A stretch of 64,000 nt of DNA from DATMER01 sp963844885 (lineage in GTDB: Bacteria > Acidobacteriota > Thermoanaerobaculia > Multivoradales > UBA5704). Under the pieces are notes generated by a model that made no database searches, was not told where the DNA came from, and saw nothing but the letters and a program-made list of their open reading frames with translations. Positions 19,368-28,264 of this stretch are shown piece by piece. Where the stretch lies: positions 1 to 64,000 of the forward strand of contig CAWJQA010000018.1 in the NCBI GenBank assembly GCA_963844885.1, given 5' to 3'. The first letter of the stretch is position 1. Each line of letters begins with the position of its first letter. A program made the position numbers and the translations under genes.

Positions 19368-20138
19368 TCAGATCACCCCTCGGCCGCCCAGAAATTCGCG
19401 CATCAGGTCCCAGAGACGTTCCTTGCGGTCGGTCAGACGGTGGTCGCCGTCGGCGAAGAGATGGAGGTCGACCTCCGGCGCGGAGCAGCGGGTGGCGAAG
19501 TCGAGCACCCCCCGCCACGGGACGGAGGCGTCTCTTTTGCCCTGGAGGAGCAGAGCGGGCGTCCGGTAGGTGCGGAGCAGCTCGTCGTAGGAGTAGGAGC
19601 GCAGGTCCCGGATCAGCTCCCAGCCCAGCTCGCAGGAGACGAGGTCGTTCTCGAAGTGGATGGTGCCGGTCTCCTCCCACCGCCGGCACCCCTCCGGGCC
19701 GGCCCAGGTCACGAGCCCCTTCTCGACCTCCAGCGCCGGTGCGATGTGCAGGCCGGCGCAGATGCCCTCCGGATGCAGTGCCGAGTACCAGAGCGCCGAA
19801 CCGCCTCCCATGGAGGAGCCGAGCAGGCAGATCCGCTCGTGGCCCCGCTCCCGGAGCCAGGCGTGGCCCCGGCCGATGTCCTCCAGGTTGCGGGTCAGGG
19901 TGAGCTCCCGCATCGTGCCGCCGGATTGGCCGTGCCCCTGGAAGTCGAACGAGCAGAAGGGGAAGCCGCTCTCCACGGCCCGCCTGCGGAAGAAGTCGGC
20001 CTTCTCGCCGGTCTGTACGGAGCCGAACCCGTGCAGGTAGAGGAAGCAGAGGCCGGACCGGTCCGCGCCCGGAGAGTCGAAGAGGACGGCGAGGTGGGAG
20101 ACCTCCAGGCCGTCCTTCAGGATGGGAATCCGGTCCAT
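19368..20138 (-). CDS. alpha/beta hydrolase
   Basis: Serine hydrolase of 256 residues. The oxyanion region is FLYLHGFGS, the nucleophile elbow is LLGSSMGGGSAL (Ser near 108), the acid is in GKRDASVPWRG, and the base is His in DGDHRLTD near the C-terminus. Its substrate cannot be told. ATG at 20138 is chosen because residues upstream have no hydrolase similarity. It is divergent from ctaB with a gap of about 108 bases. Confidence 0.88.
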   Translation of the reverse strand: MDRIPILKDGLEVSHLAVLFDSPGADRSGLCFLYLHGFGSVQTGEKADFFRRRAVESGFPFCSFDFQGHGQSGGTMRELTLTRNLEDIGRGHAWLRERGHERICLLGSSMGGGSALWYSALHPEGICAGLHIAPALEVEKGLVTWAGPEGCRRWEETGTIHFENDLVSCELGWELIRDLRSYSYDELLRTYRTPALLLQGKRDASVPWRGVLDFATRCSAPEVDLHLFADGDHRLTDRKERLWDLMREFLGGRGVI

Positions 20139-20246
20139 GAGCCGTCTCCTCCGGGCGCTCACTGTGCCATCGGTCGGCCGCCGAAGCAATCCCCGGCGTG
20201 CCCCGGCGTGCATCGCGGGACGGTTCGCGCTAGACTTCCCCGGCTT

Positions 20247-21185
20247 ATGAGCTTCACCAAACAGGCTTCCCTGACCCGCGACCCGACCTCCGGGCCAATG
20301 CCGCCAATGCCGCCGATATCGCTGTCGGCCCGGCTGTCCGACCTTGCCGAGCTGACCAAGCCGGGCATCACCCTCATGGTGGTGCTGACGGCCGGCCTCG
20401 GCTTCCTCCTGGCCGAGCAGGAGACGATCTCGTTCGTCCTCCTGGTCCATACGCTGCTCGGCACCGGCCTGGTTTCGGCCGGCGCCTCGGCCCTCAACCA
20501 GGTGATCGAGCGCGAGACGGACGGCCTGATGCGCCGCACCTCCCAGCGGCCGCTGCCGGCGGGAAGGATGGATCCGGACGTGGCCCTGCTGTTCGGCGTC
20601 GTGCTGGGCGTGGCCGGCCTGGCGGAGCTGGCCCTGGCCGTCAACCTCCTGACCTCGCTCCTCGGCGCGGTGGCTCTCGCCGGGTATGTGTTCGTCTACA
20701 CGCCGCTCAAGCGGGTGAGCTCGCTCGCCACGATCATCGGCGCGGTGCCCGGCGCCATCCCGCCGATGATGGGGTGGAGCGCGGTGCGCAACCACGTCGA
20801 TCTGGCCGCCTGGGTGCTCTTCGGCATCCTCTTCTTCTGGCAGATGCCCCACTTCCTGGCCATCGCCTGGCTCTGCCGCGACGACTACGGCCAGGCCGGC
20901 TTCCCGATGCTGACCGTGAGCGACCCGGAAGGCTTTCGCACCGCACGCCAGGTGCTGCTCTACGGCGCCGTGCTGGTGCCGGTGAGCCTGATGCCGTCGA
21001 TCCTGGGTCTGATGGGAGCGGTCTACTTCGTCGGAGCGCTCGCTCTCGGGCTGATCTATTTCGGGTTCGGCCTCGGGTTCGCCCGCAGCCGGACCACCCC
21101 GGGGGCGCGATGGCTGATGCTGGCCTCGGTCCTCTATTTCCCCGCTGTTCTCCTCGTGATGCTGCTCGACCGCGTTGTCTCCTGA
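20247..21185 (+). CDS. ctaB: protoheme IX farnesyltransferase
   Basis: Converts heme b to heme o for the oxidase. 312 residues with seven or more membrane helices. The UbiA-type prenyl-diphosphate motif NQVIERETDGLMRRT lies near residues 92-106 and the second loop YTPLKRVSSLATI near 150. The N-terminus has a small PMPPMPP repeat and starts at ATG 20247. Presence of ctaB fits an aa3 or ba3/o-type oxidase encoded downstream. It is the first gene of a cluster with the ABC exporter and SCO. Confidence 0.93.
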   Translation: MSFTKQASLTRDPTSGPMPPMPPISLSARLSDLAELTKPGITLMVVLTAGLGFLLAEQETISFVLLVHTLLGTGLVSAGASALNQVIERETDGLMRRTSQRPLPAGRMDPDVALLFGVVLGVAGLAELALAVNLLTSLLGAVALAGYVFVYTPLKRVSSLATIIGAVPGAIPPMMGWSAVRNHVDLAAWVLFGILFFWQMPHFLAIAWLCRDDYGQAGFPMLTVSDPEGFRTARQVLLYGAVLVPVSLMPSILGLMGAVYFVGALALGLIYFGFGLGFARSRTTPGARWLMLASVLYFPAVLLVMLLDRVVS

Positions 21186-21201
21186 AGCCTCTCTCCCGGG
21201 T

Positions 21202-22155
21202 ATGTCTGGAACGGCCGCAGTCAGCGCGCGCGGCCTCGAATACTCGTACCGCACGCGCAAGGAGGGGGCGCGAAAGGCGCTGGACGGCCTGAGCTTCGAG
21301 GTGCCGGCCGGCGAGATCTTCGGCTTCCTCGGCCCGAACGGCGGCGGCAAGTCGACGCTGTTCCGCATCCTCTCCACGCTGGCCCCCCTGCAGGGCGGAT
21401 CGGCGCGGGTCTTCGGCGCCGACCTGGCCACGGAGGCCGCCGCGGTGCGCCGCCGCCTCGGAGTCGTCTTCCAGAGCCCGAGTCTCGACGTCCAGCTCAC
21501 CGTGCGGGAGAACCTCATGCACCAGGGCCACCTCTACGGTCTGAGCGGCCGGACCCTGGCGGAGCGCATCGGCGCGGCGCTGGAGCGGTTCGGGCTGGCG
21601 GACCGGCAGTCCCAGCGCGCCCTGGAGCTGTCGGGCGGCCTCCGGCGCCGGGTGGAGATCGCCAAGTCGCTCCTCCACGGCCCGCGGCTGCTGCTGCTCG
21701 ACGAGCCGAGCACGGGCCTCGATCCGGGTGCCCGGCGCGACCTCTGGGAGACCCTCGAGAGCCTGCGGCGGGACGGCGTGACCGTCCTGCTCACGACCCA
21801 CTTCATGGAAGAGGGAGACCGTTGCGACCGGCTGGCGCTGATCGACCGCGGGACGCTGGTCGGCGAAGGGAGCCCCGCCGGCCTCAAGGAAGAGATCGGC
21901 GGCGACGTGATCACGCTGGCCGGCCCCGATCCCGAAGCGCTGCTGCGCGACCTCGCGACGCGCTTCCCCGACCTCTCACCCGACCTGCGCAACGGCGCCG
22001 TCCGCCTGGAGCGCGAGCGGGGCCACGAATGGGTGGCGCGCCTGATCGAGGCGTTTCCCGGGCGGGTGGATGCGGTGACCGTCGCCCGGCCGACGCTCGA
22101 GGACGTCTTTCTCCATCGCACCGGCCGCCGGCTGTACGGCCCGGAGGCGAAATGA
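21202..22155 (+). CDS. ABC transporter ATP-binding protein
   Basis: ATPase of an ABC-2-type exporter, 317 residues from ATG 21202. Walker A is GPNGGGKST, the signature is ELSGGLRRR, Walker B is LLLLDEPSTGLD and the switch His is in LLTTHFMEE. The C-terminal extension RPTLEDVFLHRTGRRL is typical of the DrrA/CcmA-like drug and polysaccharide family. Its stop overlaps the permease start (ATGA). Position between ctaB and SCO suggests a role in oxidase maturation or copper/heme handling, which is inference. Confidence 0.9.
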   Translation: MSGTAAVSARGLEYSYRTRKEGARKALDGLSFEVPAGEIFGFLGPNGGGKSTLFRILSTLAPLQGGSARVFGADLATEAAAVRRRLGVVFQSPSLDVQLTVRENLMHQGHLYGLSGRTLAERIGAALERFGLADRQSQRALELSGGLRRRVEIAKSLLHGPRLLLLDEPSTGLDPGARRDLWETLESLRRDGVTVLLTTHFMEEGDRCDRLALIDRGTLVGEGSPAGLKEEIGGDVITLAGPDPEALLRDLATRFPDLSPDLRNGAVRLERERGHEWVARLIEAFPGRVDAVTVARPTLEDVFLHRTGRRLYGPEAK

Positions 22156-22967
22156 CCGGCGGAATGACCGGCGGCATGAGCCTCGCCGTCTATACCCTGT
22201 GGCGGCGCGAGCTGGTGCGATTCTTCCGCCAGCCCAGCCGGATCGCCGGCGCGGCGGGCTCGCCGCTCCTGTTCTGGATCCTGATCGGCAGCGGGCTTTC
22301 GGGCTCGTTCCGACTGCCGGGCGGGCCGGCGAGCATGAGCTACCTGGAGTACTTCTTCCCCGGCACGATGGTGCTGGTGCTCTTGTTCGCGGCGATCTTC
22401 TCCACCATCTCGGTGATCGAGGACCGCAACCTGGGCTTCCTCCAGGGCGTTCTGGTGGCACCGGTGCCGCGGGCGGCCATCGCGGGCGGCAAGGTGCTCG
22501 GCGGCGCGACGATCGCCTGGCTCCAGGCGCTGGTCTTCCTGGCGATGGCGCCGCTCTCCGGCATTCATCTGACGCTCGTCTCGGCGCTGACGGCGGCCGG
22601 AGTGTTAGCCGTCCTGGGTATCGCGCTGACCGCGGTCGGGTTCGCTTTCGCCTGGCGGGTGGACTCGGTCCAGGGCTTCCACGCGGTGATGAACCTCCTG
22701 CTCGTGCCGATGTGGCTTCTGTCCGGAGCGTTCTTTCCGCCTTCCGGCGCGCCGCCCTGGCTGGCGGCCCTGATGCGGGCGAACCCGCTCACCTACGGGG
22801 TCGCGGCGCTACGCTGGGCGCTCTACGGCCCGGCCGCGGGGGCCGGGGGAACCGGCATGCCCGGTCCGCGGTCGGCCGTGATCGTCACTGCCCTGATCGC
22901 GGCGCTGGCGTTCGGCTTCGACCTCCTGGTGATGCGCAGCCGGGGCCGGAGAGGGATACCGGAGTGA
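22152..22967 (+). CDS. ABC-2 type permease
   Basis: Membrane partner of the preceding ATPase, 271 residues and about six helices, with the ABC-2 core SVIEDRNLGFLQGVLVAPVP between helices 2 and 3 and NPLTYGVAALRWALYG near the end. The N-terminus has a small MTGGMTGGM repeat. It overlaps the ATPase by four bases and the SCO gene by four bases, so all three are one coupled unit. Confidence 0.9.
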   Translation: MTGGMTGGMSLAVYTLWRRELVRFFRQPSRIAGAAGSPLLFWILIGSGLSGSFRLPGGPASMSYLEYFFPGTMVLVLLFAAIFSTISVIEDRNLGFLQGVLVAPVPRAAIAGGKVLGGATIAWLQALVFLAMAPLSGIHLTLVSALTAAGVLAVLGIALTAVGFAFAWRVDSVQGFHAVMNLLLVPMWLLSGAFFPPSGAPPWLAALMRANPLTYGVAALRWALYGPAAGAGGTGMPGPRSAVIVTALIAALAFGFDLLVMRSRGRRGIPE

Positions 22968-23614
22968 GCGTTCCGCTGCGTCGCAGGATGCTGTGGGGCT
23001 TCCTGGTCCTCGCGCTGCTGGCGGTGGCCGCGGCGACGTTGATCCAGCGCCTGCGAAAACCGGAGCCGCTGCCCGTGCTCGGCCACGTGCCCGAGTTCAC
23101 GCTGACGAACCGGGACGGCAGGGTGGTCCGCCGCTCGGACCTCGGCGGCCGGCCGTGGGTTGCCGACTTCATCTTCACCCGCTGCCCAGCCTCCTGTCCA
23201 ATGATGACGGCCCGGATGAAGCGGTTGAACCGCAGCCTGCCGTCCGATCTTCCCGTCCACCTGGTTTCGATCAGCGTCGACCCGGCCCACGACACCCCTC
23301 CGGTCCTCCAGAAGTACGCGGAGAGCTTCGCGGCGCCCGAGCGCTGGCTCTTCCTCACCGGGGAGCGCGAGGACGTCCGGCGGCTGTGCGTCGAGGGCTT
23401 CAAGCTCGGCCTCGACATGGCGCCGGCGGGCGGCGGCGGTATCGAGCCGATTGAGCCGATTGAGCCGATTGAGCCGATCCTCCACAGCACCCGGTTCGTG
23501 CTGGTGGACGGCCGGGGAGACATCCGCGGCTACTACGAGGCGTTCGACGAGGAATCGACCGCGAAGCTGAGGCGGGACGTTTTGGCGCTTGCGGCCTGGA
23601 AGTCTCTGTCGTAG
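22964..23614 (+). CDS. SCO1/SenC copper chaperone
   Basis: Thioredoxin-fold protein that loads copper into the CuA site of cytochrome oxidase. GTG at 22964 overlaps the permease stop. One N-terminal membrane anchor spans about residues 10-27. The copper-binding FTRCPASCPMMT supplies the C-x3-C pair and HSTRFVLVDG the His. 216 residues. An IEP tripeptide repeated four times (from a 9-base repeat at 23447-23478) sits in the loop before the copper His and is not usual. Confidence 0.92.
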   Translation: MSVPLRRRMLWGFLVLALLAVAAATLIQRLRKPEPLPVLGHVPEFTLTNRDGRVVRRSDLGGRPWVADFIFTRCPASCPMMTARMKRLNRSLPSDLPVHLVSISVDPAHDTPPVLQKYAESFAAPERWLFLTGEREDVRRLCVEGFKLGLDMAPAGGGGIEPIEPIEPIEPILHSTRFVLVDGRGDIRGYYEAFDEESTAKLRRDVLALAAWKSLS

Positions 23615-23702
23615 ACTCAGCCGTCTTTCACGGGACAGCCGTTTTCGTGGCCTGGCTCCGCCCATGGCCGGTCCGGACTGTGAGATCGGAGGAATGTAGA
23701 CG

Positions 23703-25469
23703 ATGGCACTAGTCGATGAGCATGCGCCGCACGCAGCCGGTCACGCCGATGACCACCATGAGCCGGGGTTCCTGGGGAAGTACGTCTTTTCCCAGGACCA
23801 CAAGGTCATCGGCCTGCAGTACGGCTTCACGTCACTCCTGTTCCTGTTTTTCGGCTTCACCCTGATGATGTTCATGCGCTGGCAGCTCGCCTTCCCGGGC
23901 CGGCCGCTGCCGCTGCTCGGCGGCTGTGTTCGGCCAGACCTCGCGCCGGGCGGGATCATGCTGCCGGAGCTCTACAACCAGCTCGGCGCGATGCACGGCA
24001 CCATCATGGTGTTCCTCGGCGTCGTGCCGCTGGCGGTGGGCGCCTTCGGCAACTACCTGGTGCCGCTGCAGATCGGCGGCGCCGGACATGGCTTTCCCGA
24101 AGCTCAACATGGCGAGCTACTGGATGTACTTCGTCGGCGGCGTCGTGATGCTGGCCAGCTTCTTCGCGCCGGGCGGCGCGGCGCAGTCGGGCTGGACGTC
24201 CTATCCGCCGCTGTCGGACATCGCCCCGACGGGCCAGACGGTCTGGCTGTTCGGCATGCTGTGCGCTGATCATCTCATCGCTGCTCGGCGCGATCAACTT
24301 CATCGTCACCATCATCCAGCTCCGGGCTCCGGGGCTGACCTGGATGCGGCTGCCGTTCTTCGTCTGGGCGCAGTTCGTGACCTCGTTCCTGCTGCTGCTG
24401 GCGTTCCCGCCGCTGCAGGCCGCGGCGGTCCTGCAGCTCATGGACCGGCTCGCCGGCACCAGCTTCTTCCTGCCGACCGGCCTCGTGGTCTCGGGCCAGC
24501 AGCTCGCCAATTCCGGCGGCGGCAGCCCGCTGCTCTGGCAGCACCTGTTCTGGTTCCTGGCCCACCCCGAGGTGTACGTGCTGATCCTGCCGGCGATCGG
24601 CATCATCGCCGAGGTGATCGCGAACAACACCCGCAAGCCGCTGTGGGGCTACAAGTCGATGGTCTACGCCGTCGGTCTTCCTCGGCTTCATGTCGTTCAT
24701 CGTCTGGGCGCACCACATGTTCCTGACCGGCATGGGCACGGTGATGAGCACGTTCTTCCAGACCACGACGATGATCATCTCGGTGCCGTCGGTGATCATG
24801 TTGACGGCGCTGATCATCTCGCTCTGGGGCGGCTCGATCCGGTTCAACACGCCGATGCTGTTCGCGCTGGCCTTCCTGCCGATGTTCGGCATCGGCGGCC
24901 TGACCGGCCTGCCGCTCGGCCTCGCGCCGACCGACATCCACCTGCACGACACCTACTACGTGATCGGGCACTTCCACTACGTGGTGGCTCCCGGCACGAT
25001 CTTCGCGCTGTTCGCCGGCATCTACTACTGGTTCCCCAAGATCACCGGCAGGAGGATGAACGAGCTGCTGGGCTCGATCCACTTCTGGGTCTCGTTCCTG
25101 TTCATCAACGGCGTCTTCCTGCCGATGTTCATCCAGGGTCTGGCCGGCGTGTCGCGGCGCCTTTATGACGGCGGTGCGTCGTACTCCCACGCCCAGGGCG
25201 TGCTCCAGTGGAACAAGGTGATGTCGATGTCGGCCTGGGGCCTGGCGCTGGCCCAGCTCCCGTTCATCCTCAACTTGTTCTGGAGCATGGCCAAGGGGAA
25301 GAAGGTGGGTGACAACTACTGGGACGCCACGACGCTGGAGTGGGCCGCCACGACGTCGCCGCCGCTCGCACACGGCAACTTCGCCGAGATTCCGACCGTG
25401 GTCCGCGGACCCTACGACTACAGCCTGCCCGGCGCGTCCACGGATTTCGTGCCGCAGAACCAGGCCTAG
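23703..25469 (+). CDS. ctaD: cytochrome c oxidase subunit I (three frameshifts)
   Basis: Catalytic subunit with low-spin heme, high-spin heme and CuB. GLQYGFTSLLFLFFGF starts the fold. LAHPEVYVLILPAIG carries the CuB His, VWAHHMFLTGMGT the CuB His pair, and HDTYYVIGHFHYV the heme ligands. The frame changes near 24090, 24265 and 24678, each consistent with one extra base, and every segment is conserved. About 588 residues when joined, normal for the family. The ribosome binding site GGAGG lies before ATG 23703. Confidence 0.93.
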
Positions 25470-25481
25470 GGAGAATTGGAC

Positions 25482-26075
25482 ATGGAGATTCCCTACACCG
25501 TAGAGGCCCGCCCCGACACCGGGGTCTACAACGCCAAGCTGGGCATCTGGCTGTTCCTCGCGTCCGAGGTCATGCTGTTCGGCGCGCTGTTCTCGTCCTA
25601 CATCCTGCTGCGCACCGGCGCTCCGACCTGGCCGCACGGCCGCGACCTCGGGTTGAACGTCCCGCTCGCCACGCTCAACACGATGGTCCTGATCGGCTCG
25701 TCGGTGACGATCGTGCTCTCCTGGGCGTCGCTGCGGCTCAACGACTTCAAGAAGTACCGACTGTACATGGGGCTCACGATCCTCTGTGGCCTGGGCTTCC
25801 TCACGATCAAGTATTTCGAGTACATGGAGAAGTTCCACCACGGACACTTCCCGAAGTTCAACACCTTCTTCGCGATCTACTTCACCCTCACCGGGCTGCA
25901 CGGCCTGCACGTGATCGGTGGAATGATCGTCAACGGCTACTTCTGGGGGCCGGGCTCCAAGCTCTGGCACCGCGACCCGCAGCGGTTCACCAACCGCATC
26001 GAGGTGGCGGGACTCTACTGGCACTTCGTCGACCTGGTGTGGATCTTCCTGTTCCCCACCCTCTATCTGCTGTAG
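25482..26075 (+). CDS. ctaE: cytochrome c oxidase subunit III
   Basis: Membrane protein of 197 residues, five helices (the short form). KLGIWLFLASEVMLFGALFS and the C-terminal GLYWHFVDLVWIFLFPTLYL are the family signatures. ATG at 25482; an in-frame TTG two codons earlier is less likely. It lies 12 bases after subunit I. Confidence 0.95.
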   Translation: MEIPYTVEARPDTGVYNAKLGIWLFLASEVMLFGALFSSYILLRTGAPTWPHGRDLGLNVPLATLNTMVLIGSSVTIVLSWASLRLNDFKKYRLYMGLTILCGLGFLTIKYFEYMEKFHHGHFPKFNTFFAIYFTLTGLHGLHVIGGMIVNGYFWGPGSKLWHRDPQRFTNRIEVAGLYWHFVDLVWIFLFPTLYLL

Positions 26076-26090
26076 GTACAGGAGGACGAG

Positions 26091-26396
26091 ATGGCACAGA
26101 CACACGACGCCGAAGCGATTCGCAAGGAAACGAAGACCTACCTCACCGTCTTCTTCATGCTTGCGGTGCTGACGGTCCTCACCGTCGGAGTCAGCTATTT
26201 TCATCTGCCGCCGGCACTGGCGATCGGGGTCGCCCTGCTGATCGCGACATTCAAGGGCTCGCTGGTGGCGGGTGTCTTCATGCACCTCCGCCATGAGAAA
26301 AAGGCGATCTACTGGCTGCTGCTCCTGACGGTGGCCTTCTTCGTCGTGCTGCTGTTCTGGCCGGCGCTGAGCCAGTGGAACCAGAGGCACATATGA
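26091..26396 (+). CDS. ctaF: cytochrome c oxidase subunit IV-like
   Basis: A 101-residue protein with three helices, of the CyoD/CtaF type (VGVSYFHLPPALAIGVALLI, then KGSLVAGVFMHLRHEKK). A small non-catalytic oxidase subunit. AGGAGG precedes the ATG. Its stop overlaps the next ATG (ATGA). Confidence 0.9.
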   Translation: MAQTHDAEAIRKETKTYLTVFFMLAVLTVLTVGVSYFHLPPALAIGVALLIATFKGSLVAGVFMHLRHEKKAIYWLLLLTVAFFVVLLFWPALSQWNQRHI

Positions 26397-26608
26397 GCCT
26401 GTCGCTCCGGTCGTTCCACCTGTTTTTCATCAGCATCTCCGTCGCTCTGTCGGCGATGGTGGTGGCGTGGGGCGTCCAGAGTTGGCTGGCGTCGCGGCAG
26501 CCGGGGGGCCTCGCCCTCGGCGGTTTCTTTTTGGTAGCCGGCATCGTGCTTGCCGTCTATGGGCTCAAGGTGCGGAAGAAGCTCCGCGACCTGGAGCCCG
26601 AGGAGTAG
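26393..26608 (+). CDS. small two-helix membrane protein in the oxidase operon
   Basis: A 71-residue protein with two predicted helices (about 8-30 and 42-60) and a charged C-terminus (KVRKKLRDLEPEE). It is translationally coupled to subunit IV by ATGA. No named family recognised. Its fixed place between subunits IV and II suggests an oxidase assembly or accessory role. Confidence 0.7.
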   Translation: MSLSLRSFHLFFISISVALSAMVVAWGVQSWLASRQPGGLALGGFFLVAGIVLAVYGLKVRKKLRDLEPEE

Positions 26609-26612
26609 GAGG

Positions 26613-26912
26613 ATGGCGATGCGGAGAATCGGAACGATCGCAGGGTTCGCGGCCGGCGCTCTGGCCTTTGCGTTGCCGCAAATCGCTTCGGCGTGCGCGA
26701 CCTGCTTCGGTGCGGCGGACGCGCCGATGACCAAAGGGATGAACAACGCCATCCTGATGCTCATCGGCGTCGTAGGACTGGTCTATGTCGGGATCGGCAA
26801 GGTGGCCCTGGACTTCCGGCGGCGCTCACGGCGTCTCGCCGAAAAGGAGCGGCCCCGGCCTCAACTGCGCGTCATTCGCGGCGACCGTGAAGACCGCGGA
26901 GAGAAAGAGTGA
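26613..26912 (+). CDS. small membrane protein with CATC motif in the oxidase operon
   Basis: A 99-residue protein. The N-terminal hydrophobic stretch ends in IASACATCFGAADAPMTKGM, so a C-x2-C pair is placed just outside the membrane. A second helix (NAILMLIGVVGLVYVGIGKV) and a basic tail follow. AGGAGG precedes the ATG at 26613. The exposed cysteine pair next to subunit II (CuA) suggests metal or disulfide handling, but that is inference. CATCF lacks a His, so it is not a heme site. Confidence 0.72.
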   Translation: MAMRRIGTIAGFAAGALAFALPQIASACATCFGAADAPMTKGMNNAILMLIGVVGLVYVGIGKVALDFRRRSRRLAEKERPRPQLRVIRGDREDRGEKE

Positions 26913-27736
26913 TGCAGACAAACTATGGTCTTCCCCTCAACCTGCCCGTGGAAGCATCCGCCCATGCGGCGCAGCTCGACGACCTGACGGCGCTGATCCA
27001 CTGGTTCATGATCGTGCTGTTCGTGGGCTGGGGCATCTTTTTCGCGTACGCGCTGATCCGCTTCCGCAAGGGGCGCAATCCGGTGGCGAGCTACGAAGGG
27101 GCCAAGGGCCACTTCTCGACCTACGGTGAAGCCGCCGTCGTGATCGTGGAGGTCGTTCTCCTGCTCGCTTTCGCGATCCCCATCTGGGCCAACCGGGTCA
27201 ATGCGCTGCCTCCCGAGTCGGACGCCATCAAAGTCCGCGTGGTGGCCGAGCAGTTCGCCTGGAACGTCCACTATCCCGGTCCGGACGGCATGTTCGGCCG
27301 CACCGACCCGAAGCTGATCCAGGCCGGCACGAACCCGCTCGGCCTCGACCGGACGGATCCGGCGGCTGTGGACGACGTCACGACGATCAATCAGCTCCAC
27401 CTGCCGGTGAACCACAAGGTGCTGATCTATCTGACCAGCAAGGACGTGATCCACAGCTTCTTCCTGCCGCAGATGCGGGTGAAGCAGGACGCGATCCCGG
27501 GCATGGTGATCCCCATCTGGTTCGAGCCCACCATGGTGACGCCGCCGGAAAACTCGCTGCCCGCCTGCGCGGCGAATGCGGAAGGCGGCCCGACGTGTTG
27601 GGAGATCGCCTGCGCCCAGCTCTGCGGCCTCACCCACTACCGCATGCGCGGCTTCTACCAGATTCACGACGATGCCGGATACCAGGCCTGGCTGGCGCAG
27701 AACGCACCGGCGCCCGCGCCCACGGCGGCACCGTAA
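26912..27736 (+). CDS. ctaC: cytochrome c oxidase subunit II
   Basis: CuA subunit of 274 residues with two N-terminal helices (about 25-50 and 70-92) and a periplasmic cupredoxin domain. KDVIHSFFLP gives the first CuA His, and EIACAQLCGLTHYRMRG the two Cys, second His and Met. There is no fused cytochrome c domain. ATG at 26912 overlaps the previous stop; GTG at 26909 is an alternative. Subunit II is last in this operon rather than first. Confidence 0.95.
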   Translation: MQTNYGLPLNLPVEASAHAAQLDDLTALIHWFMIVLFVGWGIFFAYALIRFRKGRNPVASYEGAKGHFSTYGEAAVVIVEVVLLLAFAIPIWANRVNALPPESDAIKVRVVAEQFAWNVHYPGPDGMFGRTDPKLIQAGTNPLGLDRTDPAAVDDVTTINQLHLPVNHKVLIYLTSKDVIHSFFLPQMRVKQDAIPGMVIPIWFEPTMVTPPENSLPACAANAEGGPTCWEIACAQLCGLTHYRMRGFYQIHDDAGYQAWLAQNAPAPAPTAAP

Positions 27737-27749
27737 CTTCAGAAGAGCC

Positions 27750-27777
27750 GCAGGGGCGCGGCCTGCCGCGCCCCTGC
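27750..27777 (+). terminator. strong hairpin after ctaC
   Basis: Perfect 12-bp stem GCAGGGGCGCGG/CCGCGCCCCTGC with loop CCTG. No T-run follows, so it may be an RNA-stabilising or attenuating hairpin rather than a true rho-independent terminator. Confidence 0.55.
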
Positions 27778-27793
27778 AATCCCCTGCTCGCCC

Positions 27794-28216
27794 ATGCTCG
27801 AAGTCCACGACCTACCCACGCTCAACGCGATCCTGAACTCGTGCTCCACCGTGTTGCTGCTGACGGGCTACGCCCTGATCCGCAGCGGCCGGCGCAACGC
27901 CCACCGCAACGTCATGATCGCCGCTCTCGTGTGCTCGACGCTGTTTCTCACCTCCTACCTGATCTACCACGCCCAGGTCGGCTCGGTGCGGTTCCAGGGC
28001 ACGGGCGCCGTCCGAACCCTGTACCTCACGATTCTCCTCACCCATACGGTCCTGGCCGCGGCGGTTCCGGTGCTGGCGATCATCACGGTCGTCCACGCCT
28101 GGCAGAAGCGCTGGGCGAAGCACAAGGCCATCGCCCGCTGGACGCTTCCCATCTGGCTCTACGTCTCGGTGACCGGCGTTGTCGTCTACTGGATGCTGTA
28201 CCAGATGAGCTGGTAG
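27794..28216 (+). CDS. DUF420 membrane protein
   Basis: A 140-residue protein with four helices and conserved histidines in NAHRNVMIAA, YLIYHAQVG, LLTHTVLAA and VVHAWQKRWAKHKAIARW. This is the DUF420 (YozB-like) family, often encoded with heme-copper oxidases and thought to help their biogenesis. It is 57 bases after ctaC and probably in the same unit. Confidence 0.9.
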   Translation: MLEVHDLPTLNAILNSCSTVLLLTGYALIRSGRRNAHRNVMIAALVCSTLFLTSYLIYHAQVGSVRFQGTGAVRTLYLTILLTHTVLAAAVPVLAIITVVHAWQKRWAKHKAIARWTLPIWLYVSVTGVVVYWMLYQMSW

Positions 28217-28264
28217 GCTGGAGGTTGACAACACCTTTCTGGAGCAGCCAACGTTCGGCTCCTC

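Noticed and set aside
23703..25469. Programmed frameshifting or true pseudogenisation of cox I
   Set aside because: Three shifts at unrelated sequences without slippery motifs, with complete conservation on both sides, and similar indels in other essential genes, favour sequence error.
27750..27777. Riboswitch or small RNA after ctaC
   Set aside because: It is only a simple perfect hairpin of 28 bases without conserved riboswitch elements.
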